Below are positions 57,385 through 64,000 of a stretch of DNA of 64,000 nucleotides, piece by piece. Under the pieces are notes generated by a model. That model was not told the origin of the DNA, made no database searches, and worked only from the letters and a program-made list of their open reading frames with translations. The stretch is taken from the NCBI GenBank assembly GCA_900549825.1, contig URQB01000010.1:36646-100645 (forward strand). The letters are read 5' to 3'. A program made the translations under genes and the position numbers. Positions within the stretch are counted from its first letter, which is position 1; every line of letters begins with the position of its first letter. This DNA comes from an uncultured Oscillospiraceae bacterium (lineage in GTDB: Bacteria > Bacillota > Clostridia > Oscillospirales > Acutalibacteraceae).

Positions 57385-58503
57385 ATGTTAACGCCGCAGC
57401 AGGTGAAGAATCATCGCTTCCAGCTCGGCTCCCGCGGTACCTACCGCGCGGAAGAGGTGGATGCGTTTGTCCAGGAGCTGACGGCTTCTTTCGAGGAAGC
57501 TTACACGCAGAACGAAGCGTTGTTGAAGAAGATCAGCCTTCTGGCGGATAAGGTCGATGAGTACCGCAGAGATGAGGATACGATCCGTTCGGCCCTCCTC
57601 GTTGCGCAGCGCACGGCGGATCAGGTGGTGCGCGAGGCGCAGGAGAAAGCGGATGCCCGCATGGCCGAGGCGGAGCGCCGGGCAAAGGAGCTGGAGGCGG
57701 AAGCCTCCGCCCGCTCCGGGCAGGTGCTGCAGGAGGCGTCCGACCGGGCGCAGACGCTCACCCACGAGGTGGATGCCCGTGTCAGCGCCCTGCTGAATGA
57801 TGCTTCCGCCAAGGCGGAGAGCCTGGTGAGCGAGGCGCAGGCCAAAGCGGACCGTTTGGTGGAAGAGGCAGGCCGTAATGCGCAGGAAAACCTCGCGCAG
57901 CTGCGTGAGGAGACTGAGCGCGAAAGCCTGCTGCTCGACCAGACGCGCGGCGCTGTCAGCGAATTCCGGGCAAGCCTGATCTCCCTATATAAGGAGCATA
58001 TCGAGCTGATCAACCGTCTGCCCACCCTCCCGGAGGACAGCGCTTCGAAGAAGGCGCCGTCCGCAGAACCGGCAGAGGATCCAGCCGGAGAGGTACAACA
58101 GCCGGAGGATGCTGAAGCAAAACCGCAGGAGGAAGAGTCTGCTGCCGAAGCGCCCACTTCGGAGATGCCGGAGGACACCGCGGCGGAATCCCCGGAGTTG
58201 GCCACTGAGGAGATGCCGGCAGAAGAGGGAGAGGCCGCCGCCCCGGCGCCTGCCGCGGCAGAAGGAGAGCCTTTTGCGCAGTCCGGCGATCCGATGAGCC
58301 AGTTCCGCACGATTTACAGCGAGGATGACGCAGAGGAAGCCCCGGACGCGCCCGCGGAAGAGGCACAGATCACCATGGGCGAACCGGGCTTCCACCTGAA
58401 TCTCGACGCGGTCGCCGACGACGAGCCGCAGCAGGAGCCTGCCCCCGGCGGGATCGGGAAGGATGGCGTGCCGACTTTTGAGGGCTTTTTTCGCAAAAAA
58501 TAA
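57385..58503 (+). CDS. divIVA: DivIVA-domain cell division/polarity protein
   Basis: A 372-residue membrane-curvature protein. The N-terminal DivIVA domain (MLTPQQVKNHRFQLGSRGTY, then EVDAFVQELTASFEEAY) targets negatively curved septal membrane. A long coiled coil rich in Ala, Glu, Arg and Gln runs from about 50 to 200. The last 150 residues form an unusually long acidic Pro/Ala/Glu tail ending in TFEGFFRKK. Most DivIVA proteins are 160-260 residues. The MITE-like copy B starts five bases after its stop. Confidence 0.9.
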   Translation: MLTPQQVKNHRFQLGSRGTYRAEEVDAFVQELTASFEEAYTQNEALLKKISLLADKVDEYRRDEDTIRSALLVAQRTADQVVREAQEKADARMAEAERRAKELEAEASARSGQVLQEASDRAQTLTHEVDARVSALLNDASAKAESLVSEAQAKADRLVEEAGRNAQENLAQLREETERESLLLDQTRGAVSEFRASLISLYKEHIELINRLPTLPEDSASKKAPSAEPAEDPAGEVQQPEDAEAKPQEEESAAEAPTSEMPEDTAAESPELATEEMPAEEGEAAAPAPAAAEGEPFAQSGDPMSQFRTIYSEDDAEEAPDAPAEEAQITMGEPGFHLNLDAVADDEPQQEPAPGGIGKDGVPTFEGFFRKK

Positions 58504-58508
58504 AGCTG

Positions 58509-58766
58509 GCATCGGTAAACAGGGGGAAACAGCGCCGTCCTGCAGCCACAAAGACATGTTTGCCGCGTTCTCGGCCTTTCGCCCTTGTGGCCTTGCAAAC
58601 CTGCCCGTGCGGGCGCCGGAGCGGTCCGTTGGCGTTTTGGGGCAATGCCGGGGCCTCTGGCAAGGCAGACGACGATGCCTTCCTTGGCGGAAGGCGAGGA
58701 GGATAACGCCGGCTGAAGCCCCCCGGCATCGCCCTCAAAACCGTTGTTGCCCCTGTTCACCGATGC
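58509..58766 (-). repeat. MITE-like element, copy B (258 bp), inverted relative to copy A
   Basis: Same terminal repeats (GCATCGGTAAACAGGGGG at the left; GCATCGGTGAACAGGGGC on the other strand at the right) and the same internal blocks: 58558-58601 (44 nt) and 58725-58765 (41 nt) equal copy A's blocks on the opposite strand. It carries an extra internal stretch of about 83 bp (roughly 58645-58724). TA flanks the right end only. No open reading frame of note. Its placement just after divIVA may put its hairpins in the 3' UTR of that gene. The stretch 58767-58895 contains an imperfect GC-rich hairpin (58820-58853) and no gene. Confidence 0.8.
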
Positions 58767-58895
58767 TAAGTTCTTAGAGAAAAATAAACAACGCAGAATG
58801 CGTCCCAAAACAAAGGGGCAGGGGCGGCTGGATGATACAGCGGCCTCTGCCTCCTGCTTTTGGCCTGTTTTCTGCGGGAAGAAGGAGTGGAGCAT

Positions 58896-59456
58896 TTGCT
58901 TCCGTTTTTTTCCCTTTTGACCGTAGGCCTGCTTGTATGCATCGACCAGCTGATCAAGGTGATCATCAAGCTCTGGCTTGAGCCCCTGCAAAACGTCCCG
59001 CTGATCCCCAATGTACTGCACCTGATTTATGTGGAAAACACGGGTGCCGCCTTTGGCGTGTTCAAGGGCAGCGCAGTTCTGATGGGCGTCCTTTCCAGCG
59101 TTATTTTTATTGCTGGCATTTATCTGATCGTCAGTAAGAAGCTGGATACTGCCTTTTCCCAGAATCAATTTGATATCGGCCTTTCCTACGCCACGGTCAT
59201 TCTGATCCTGAGCGGCGGCCTGGGCAATTTTATTGATCGGATCTTCCGCCATTATGTGGTTGATTTCATTGCACCGGTTTTTATCAATTTTCCGGTTTTC
59301 AACTTTGCAGATTGCCTGATTACTGTGGGCCTTGTGCTGTTTATCATCTGGGTTGCCCGCTACTGCATGGAGATCAAGCGGCTGGAGGCGCAGGAGAAGC
59401 ATCAGGCAGGGCTGAAACGCCGGCAGCAGAAGCAGGCGGAGAAGCAGGATGATTGA
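58896..59456 (+). CDS. lspA: Lipoprotein signal peptidase II
   Basis: Cleaves signal peptides of prolipoproteins after lipid attachment; several such lipoproteins occur in this window. About 186 residues with four membrane helices and the five family boxes: DQLIKVIIK, NTGAAFGVFKG, GGLGNFIDRI (first catalytic Asp) and FNFADCLI (second catalytic Asp). A charged C-terminal tail rich in Lys and Gln is longer than usual. AAGGAG eight bases before TTG 58896; upstream GTG and TTG starts are less well placed. Confidence 0.93.
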   Translation: MLPFFSLLTVGLLVCIDQLIKVIIKLWLEPLQNVPLIPNVLHLIYVENTGAAFGVFKGSAVLMGVLSSVIFIAGIYLIVSKKLDTAFSQNQFDIGLSYATVILILSGGLGNFIDRIFRHYVVDFIAPVFINFPVFNFADCLITVGLVLFIIWVARYCMEIKRLEAQEKHQAGLKRRQQKQAEKQDD

Positions 59457-60384
59457 TGCATTGCTGTTTTCGATCCCGCCGGAGCTGGACGGAGCGCGCG
59501 TGGACAGCGCAGTCTCCGTTTTGGTGGAGGGCCTGAGCCGTTCCGCCGTGCAGCGGTTGATCGAAGAGGGGAATATCGTCAGAAACCGGATTCCCGTTTC
59601 CAAAAACGACCGTGTGAAAACAGGGGACAGCATCCGCGTCTCCATGCGGGAGCCGCGTGAGCTCGAGGCCCGGCCGCAGGAGATCGCGCTGGATATCCGC
59701 TATGAGGACGGCGACCTTCTGGTGGTCAATAAGCCGAAGGGTATGGTGGTGCACCCGGCCCCCGGCAATCCGGATGGGACGCTTGTAAACGCCCTGCTGT
59801 ATCACTGCGGGGACAGCCTCTCCGGCATCAACGGCGTGATCCGCCCCGGCATCGTCCACCGGATCGACAAGGATACGAGCGGCCTGCTGGTGGTGGCGAA
59901 GAATGATTTTGCGCACGCGTCGCTTGCCCGGCAGATCAAGGAGCATACCTTTACCCGGGCCTACAGCGCCGTCGTGCACGGGCATCTGAAGGAGCCCTCC
60001 GGCACAGTAGATGCGCCCATCGGGCGGCATCCCACCAAGCGCAAGCAGATGGCTGTGACGGACCGCCACTCCCGCAACGCGGTGACGCATTATGAGACGG
60101 TCGCCGAATTCGACGGCTTTACGCAGCTCCGGGTGTGGCTGGAGACGGGGCGCACGCACCAGATCCGGGTCCATATGGCCTATATCGGCCATCCGGTGGC
60201 GGGTGATCCCATTTACGGCCCCAAAAAGAGCGCGCCCGGGTTGGAGGGGCAATGCCTGCATGCCGGGTTGATCGGCTTCCGGCATCCGCGCGATGGGCAT
60301 TATCTGGAGGTGGCAAGCGAGCTTCCCCCCTATTTTACCGCGTTTTTAAGGAGCATCGGAAAGCATGACGCAGACAAAGAATGA
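59449..60384 (+). CDS. rluD: RluA/RluD-family 23S rRNA pseudouridine synthase
   Basis: 311 residues: an S4 domain (about 15-75; DSAVSVLVEGLSRSAVQRL) and the RluA-type catalytic core with RPGIVHRIDKDTSGLLVVAK (Asp near 143) and ETGRTHQIRVHMAYIGHPV. The family is identified securely; the exact target (RluD-type sites of 23S rRNA) is inferred. It overlaps lspA by 8 bases, a common pairing. Confidence 0.92.
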   Translation: MIDALLFSIPPELDGARVDSAVSVLVEGLSRSAVQRLIEEGNIVRNRIPVSKNDRVKTGDSIRVSMREPRELEARPQEIALDIRYEDGDLLVVNKPKGMVVHPAPGNPDGTLVNALLYHCGDSLSGINGVIRPGIVHRIDKDTSGLLVVAKNDFAHASLARQIKEHTFTRAYSAVVHGHLKEPSGTVDAPIGRHPTKRKQMAVTDRHSRNAVTHYETVAEFDGFTQLRVWLETGRTHQIRVHMAYIGHPVAGDPIYGPKKSAPGLEGQCLHAGLIGFRHPRDGHYLEVASELPPYFTAFLRSIGKHDADKE

Positions 60385-61216
60385 ACTGAGAGCCAGAAAA
60401 GATTTTTCTGACTGGCTGGTTGTCTCAGATATCGACGGCACGCTCAATAACAAGCTGCGCATGTTACCCAGGCGCAATCTGGAGGCGATCACGCACTTTG
60501 TCTGCGATCTGGGCGGCCATTTCACATTGGCGTCCGGGCGAAATGTAGTGTCTCTCAAAAAGCATTTCGACCGTCTGCCGATTGCGTCGACACCGGCCAT
60601 TGTGCTCAATGGTGCAGGCATCTACGATTTTCAAAAGGATGAGATGGTCTGGTTCCGGCCGATCAGCGCGCGTGGGCAGGAAATAACCCGTCTGGTGCTG
60701 GAAAAATTCCCGATGGTGGAAGCGGAGATTTTCACAAAGGATTTTATCTATCTGCTGCATCCGCGTATTTTTGGCCCGATTCAGGTAATGGCGGATCATT
60801 TGCCGCATCAGCGCTGCAAGAGTTTTGACGAGATGCCGCGCGAGGACTGGGGAAAGGTTATCTTCCTCGGTGTCCCGCCGCTGATGAAAAAGGTAATTCG
60901 GTTTATCGATTCCCTGGAGGACCGGCAGGCGAATTTCATGTCCTCCTCCGTTGCAACCTATGAAATGCTTGCCGAGGGTGTGCATAAGGGGTTGGCAGTC
61001 AAAGCGCTGAGCGGGATGCTGGGTATTTCCTATGACCATACGGCTGCAATCGGCGATTATTTCAATGATTTTGACATGCTCAAATCGGTCTATCTGCCTG
61101 CGGCCTGCGGCCAGGCGCCGAAGGCAGTTCACGCCATTGCCAAATACCATGCGTGCCACTGCAATCGCGGCGCGGTGGGCGATTTTCTGGAATATATCGA
61201 ACGGACTGATGGATAA
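60365..61216 (+). CDS. HAD-superfamily Cof-type phosphatase
   Basis: A 283-residue C2B-cap HAD phosphatase. Motif I VVSDIDGTLNN (Asp22, Asp24), motif II TLASGRN, a cap in the middle (80-180), motif III/IV with KGLAVKALSGMLG and IGDYFNDFDMLKSV. The family dephosphorylates sugar phosphates or flavin-related metabolites; substrate unknown. It overlaps the previous gene by 20 bases. No clear terminator follows before tkt. Confidence 0.9.
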   Translation: MTQTKNELRARKDFSDWLVVSDIDGTLNNKLRMLPRRNLEAITHFVCDLGGHFTLASGRNVVSLKKHFDRLPIASTPAIVLNGAGIYDFQKDEMVWFRPISARGQEITRLVLEKFPMVEAEIFTKDFIYLLHPRIFGPIQVMADHLPHQRCKSFDEMPREDWGKVIFLGVPPLMKKVIRFIDSLEDRQANFMSSSVATYEMLAEGVHKGLAVKALSGMLGISYDHTAAIGDYFNDFDMLKSVYLPAACGQAPKAVHAIAKYHACHCNRGAVGDFLEYIERTDG

Positions 61217-61337
61217 CGGAGTGATCCCCAGTAGGGAAGGCTTAAAAGAATGATGTTTCAGAAGATGATAAAAGGTATATTTGCTATTTCCCACGAAATT
61301 CAATCATTTTTTTATCTATAATTTATAAGCTTTTTCC

Positions 61338-61366
61338 TTTACAAGTGCTCTGTTTTATCAGATAAT
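61338..61366 (+). promoter_or_regulatory. Promoter of the split transketolase
   Basis: TTTACA (61338-61343), 17-bp spacer, GATAAT (61361-61366), 8 bases before AGGAGG. The start of transcription would leave almost no leader. A second TATAAT at 61317-61322 lacks a good -35. Confidence 0.6.
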
Positions 61367-61389
61367 AGAATTCAGGAGGTGTATTCACC

Positions 61390-62235
61390 ATGGATACGCA
61401 AGCGAAAAAACAGCTGAAAATGACCGCCTGCAAGGTCCGTATGGGCGTCGTTGAGGAGACCTTTCAGGCAAAGTCCGGCCATCCGGGCGGGTCGTTGTCT
61501 GTCACGGACATCCTGACGTATCTCTATTTCAAAGAGATGAATATCAATCCCGCACAGCCCAAAATGGAGACGCGCGACCGTTTTGTCCTTTCCAAGGGCC
61601 ACACGGCGCCCGCGCTCTATGCGGTGATGGCGCAGCGCGGTTATTTCCCGGAGGAGGAGCTCAAAACCCTGCGTAAGGTCGGTTCCCGCCTGCAGGGGCA
61701 TCCGAGCATGAAGCTTCTGCCGGGGATCGATATGAGCACGGGCTCTCTGGGGCAGGGGATTTCCGCTGCCGTGGGCATGGCGCTCGGCTCGAAATACGGC
61801 GACAAGGGCTTCCGCGTCTACACAGTGCTCGGTGACGGCGAGCTGGAAGAGGGTCAGGTTTGGGAGGCGGCGATGTTCGCGGCGGCTAAAAAGCTCGATA
61901 ACCTCGTCGCAATTGTTGACAATAACAATCTGCAAATTGATGGCTCCGTTGAGGAGGTCAATTCCCCCTATCCGATCCCGGAGAAATTTGCGGCGTTCGG
62001 CTGGAATGTGATCGAAATCTGTGGCCATTGCTTCGATGAGATCGAGTCTGCCCTTCAGGCGGCGCGTGCGTGTAAGGGTAAGCCCACAGTGATCATCGCC
62101 AAGACCGTCAAGGGCAAGGGCGTTTCCTTTATGGAGGACAAGTGCGCTTGGCACGGCACTGCGCCGAATGCGGAGCAGTATGAGCAGGCGATGAATGAAT
62201 TAAAGGCTGCGTTGGCAGAATTGGAGGCGGAATAA
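61390..62235 (+). CDS. Transketolase, N-terminal (TPP-binding) subunit
   Basis: 281 residues equivalent to the first half of transketolase. Thiamine diphosphate site GDGELEEGQVWEAAMFAA with NNNLQIDG (TPP motif GDG...NN), plus SGHPGGSLS at the N-terminus. It works in the pentose phosphate pathway only with the next subunit. AGGAGG precedes the ATG by about ten bases. The stop overlaps the next start (TAATG). Confidence 0.96.
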   Translation: MDTQAKKQLKMTACKVRMGVVEETFQAKSGHPGGSLSVTDILTYLYFKEMNINPAQPKMETRDRFVLSKGHTAPALYAVMAQRGYFPEEELKTLRKVGSRLQGHPSMKLLPGIDMSTGSLGQGISAAVGMALGSKYGDKGFRVYTVLGDGELEEGQVWEAAMFAAAKKLDNLVAIVDNNNLQIDGSVEEVNSPYPIPEKFAAFGWNVIEICGHCFDEIESALQAARACKGKPTVIIAKTVKGKGVSFMEDKCAWHGTAPNAEQYEQAMNELKAALAELEAE

Positions 62236-63182
62236 TGGCTGAGGGAATCAAGAAGGCAACGCGCGACGGCTATGGCAACGCGCTCGTCGAGCTGGCTGAA
62301 AAATATGACAATCTCATCGTAATGGATGCCGACCTGGCAGCGGCGACGAAGACCGGGGTCTTCAAAAAAGCATATCCCGACAAGTTCTTTGACGTGGGCA
62401 TCGCGGAATGCAACCTCATGGGCATTGCGGCGGGCCTTGCCACGACGGGCTATCTGGTCTTTGCCTCTTCGTTTGCAATGTTTGCTGCGGGGCGCGCCTT
62501 TGAGCAGGTGCGCAATACGATCGGCTATCCACATGTCAATGTGAAGATCGGCGCGACGCACGCGGGCATTTCCGTGGGTGAGGACGGCGCGAGCCATCAG
62601 TGCTGCGAGGATATCGCGCTGATGCGCACGATCCCCGGCATGGTCATTATTAACCCGGCGGATGATATCGAGGCGCGCGCGGCCGTTTTTGCCGCCGCGG
62701 AATATGAAGGCCCTGTCTATCTGCGGTTTGGCCGTTTGGCAGTGCCCCGCATTTTCGATGAGAAGTATTCTTTTGAAATCGGCAAGGCTGTCCAGCTCCG
62801 CGAGGGCGAGGATGTGACAATCATCGCCACGGGCCTGATGGTCAATGAGGCGCTGATCGCGCAGGAAGAGCTGATGAAAGAAGGCGTCAGCGCCCGCGTA
62901 ATCAACATGGCCACCATTAAGCCGATCGACCGCGACTGCATTATTGCAGCCGCCAGGGAGACCGGTGCGATCGTCACGGCGGAGGAGCACAGCATCATCG
63001 GCGGGCTTGGTTCCGCGGTGGCGGAAGTGGTGAGCGAGACCGTGCCGGTGCCTGTGGTGCGCGTGGGTGTTGAGGATACGTTCGGCTGCTCCGGCCCGGC
63101 GGTGGAGCTTCTGCATGTATTTGGCCTCGATGCGGCGAATATCGTGGAGAAGGTCCGCCAGGCAATTGCACGCAAGGCGTAA
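62235..63182 (+). CDS. Transketolase, C-terminal (pyrimidine and cap) subunit
   Basis: 315 residues equivalent to the middle and C-terminal domains of transketolase: FFDVGIAECNLMGIAAGLA (catalytic Glu), HAGISVGEDGASHQ and VIATGLMVNEALIAQEEL-type C-terminal domain. The split arrangement is common in Clostridia and archaea. It forms one operon with the N-terminal subunit. Confidence 0.96.
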   Translation: MAEGIKKATRDGYGNALVELAEKYDNLIVMDADLAAATKTGVFKKAYPDKFFDVGIAECNLMGIAAGLATTGYLVFASSFAMFAAGRAFEQVRNTIGYPHVNVKIGATHAGISVGEDGASHQCCEDIALMRTIPGMVIINPADDIEARAAVFAAAEYEGPVYLRFGRLAVPRIFDEKYSFEIGKAVQLREGEDVTIIATGLMVNEALIAQEELMKEGVSARVINMATIKPIDRDCIIAAARETGAIVTAEEHSIIGGLGSAVAEVVSETVPVPVVRVGVEDTFGCSGPAVELLHVFGLDAANIVEKVRQAIARKA

Positions 63183-63244
63183 CGGTTTCTGAAAACAACG
63201 ATTTTCAAACAAAAGCAAACCGATTGATTATAATAGGCGGAGGG

Positions 63245-63281
63245 CAGAGGAGCCTGCAGATGCTGGCCCCTCTGTTTTTTT
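63245..63281 (+). terminator. Terminator after the transketolase genes
   Basis: CAGAGG (63245-63250) pairs with CCTCTG (63269-63274) with inner GCC/GGC, then TTTTTTT. TATAAT at about 63224-63229 just before it has no good -35. Confidence 0.75.
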
Positions 63282-63329
63282 CAAAAAATTGGATTCATAC
63301 AGGTTTTTTCATTCTGGGGGATCAAAAAA

Positions 63330-63839
63330 ATGAAAAATATTGTACTGATCGGCATGCCCGCCTGCGGGAAAAGTACGATCGGGGTCATCTTGGCGAAGAC
63401 GATGGGCATCGGCTTTCTGGATACGGATCTGCTTTTGCAGCAGCGCGAAGGCAAGCGGCTGCAGGAGATTATCGACGGGCACGGCCTGCCGTATTTTCTG
63501 CGTGTGGAAGCGCATGCAATTGGGAGCATCGACTGTCGAAACACCGTGATCGCAACGGGTGGAAGCGCTGTGTATAGCGAAAATGCAATGCGCCATCTGC
63601 ATCTGAGCAGCATTCTGCTTTATCTGAAACTGCCGTATGAGGAGATCGAGAAGCGGCTTGACAATATCAAAACGCGCGGCGTCGCAATGGCGAAGGGCGA
63701 GTCGCTTTATGACCTCTATCAGGAACGCACACCGCTGTATGAAAAGTGGGCGGATATTACAGTCGACATGGCGGGCATGACGGCGGAGCAGGCGGTGGAG
63801 GCGATTTTGAAGGCGATCGGCGCTGAAAAACGGGAATAG
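63330..63839 (+). CDS. aroK: Shikimate kinase
   Basis: A 169-residue P-loop kinase of the shikimate pathway. Walker A GMPACGKST (8-16), LDTDLLLQ (shikimate Asp), ATGGSAVY (GG motif) and a lid region with KGESLYDLYQERTPLYEKWAD. The ribosome site (GGGGGAT) is weak. It follows the transketolase terminator and probably has its own promoter. No other aro genes in the window. Confidence 0.93.
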   Translation: MKNIVLIGMPACGKSTIGVILAKTMGIGFLDTDLLLQQREGKRLQEIIDGHGLPYFLRVEAHAIGSIDCRNTVIATGGSAVYSENAMRHLHLSSILLYLKLPYEEIEKRLDNIKTRGVAMAKGESLYDLYQERTPLYEKWADITVDMAGMTAEQAVEAILKAIGAEKRE

Positions 63840-64000
63840 CAGGAGGAGGGGACGCAATTGTGTCCCCTTCTCAGATTGTCGATAAAGTCTAAGAGAAGAA
63901 AAGAGTGCACGAAAAGCATGGTTTCTGATCGGTTTCGTAACCGGCATCTTTCTGCTGCCGACGTGCCGTGCAAAACGGCCCCTTTTGCTTCCTGTTCCGG
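63840..64000 (+). other. Unassigned end of the window
   Basis: Contains an imperfect inverted repeat (GGGGAC / GTCCCC at about 63849-63868) without a U-tract. A frame opens at ATG 63939 and runs to the edge, but it has no ribosome site and no recognisable protein, so no gene is called. Confidence 0.4.

Noticed and set aside
58314..59645. 443-codon open frame on the minus strand
   Set aside because: It crosses divIVA, the MITE-like copy and lspA in antisense; composition fits a shadow.
62055..63218. 387-codon open frame on the minus strand
   Set aside because: Antisense to the transketolase C-terminal subunit; no ribosome site or recognisable motif.
1..64000. CRISPR array, tRNA or rRNA genes, complete prophage
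   Set aside because: No regularly spaced repeats, no tRNA TTCGA-type arms in context and no rRNA blocks were seen. The barnase gene has a phage-like segment but no other phage genes adjoin.
63939..64000. Start of a new gene at the window edge
   Set aside because: Open frame only, without ribosome site or recognisable protein.

Overview
The window is one contiguous, gene-dense, GC-rich chromosomal stretch with a Gram-positive (Bacillota), strictly anaerobic character, most likely a Clostridia-class gut-type organism (Christensenellales or Oscillospirales would fit, but there is no 16S gene to decide). Reasons: RqcH, TrmK, SepF, DivIVA and YlbF-type proteins; strong AGGAGG ribosome binding sites; T-box control; intrinsic terminators with U-tracts; flavodiiron protein and NuoE/NuoF-type iron-sulfur enzymes; lipobox and sortase-type signals instead of an outer membrane. 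Most genes are ordinary housekeeping genes. Layout: 0-1.6 kb, GntR-type ABC exporter unit (regulator tail, ATPase, permease). 1.8-5.6 kb, a small redox protein, then trmK / Nif3-like / rqcH. 5.6-11.4 kb, single genes (alpha/beta hydrolase, flavodoxin-like protein, flavodiiron protein, lipoprotein, condensation-like acyltransferase, unknown protein). 11.5-17.5 kb, a three-gene electron-transfer complex resembling Stn-type electron-bifurcating transhydrogenases, behind a leader with two terminator-like hairpins. 17.5-19.9 kb, a cobalamin riboswitch controlling two exported proteins that together look like a split transcobalamin/intrinsic factor. 20.0-20.7 kb, a T-box leader on the minus strand followed only by a short valS remnant. 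20.7-29.5 kb, nnr, a lipoprotein, mazF, one copy of a MITE-like repeat, then minus-strand rsuA, VOC protein, DUF5655 fragment, relA and recJ. 29.6-31.0 kb, a barnase-type toxin behind a phage-capsid-like segment, with one full and one truncated barstar gene. 31-33.4 kb, a VTT membrane protein and an aspartate aminotransferase. 33.6-38.6 kb, a LacI-regulated nucleoside salvage operon (GNAT, ribokinase, nucleoside hydrolase, DcuC-type carrier, LacI) with a perfect palindromic operator. 38.9-45.1 kb, LCP protein, pyrB fused to a PyrI-type zinc ribbon, FMN reductase, thioredoxin, AraC regulator, two further enzymes. 45.4-54.8 kb, miaB-ylbF-mutS-guaB-mutL-miaA. 54.8-61.2 kb, HlyD-like protein, yggS, sepF, divIVA, second MITE-like copy, lspA, rluD, HAD phosphatase. 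61.3-63.8 kb, split transketolase and shikimate kinase. The regions most worth attention are the B12-controlled surface pair (17.5-19.9 kb), the barnase/barstar cassette (29.6-31.0 kb), the Stn-like complex with its leader (11.5-17.5 kb), the orphan T-box (20.0-20.65 kb), and the inverted MITE pair (23.5 and 58.5 kb). No tRNA, rRNA or CRISPR array was seen. All calls come from reading the sequence; no searches were run.
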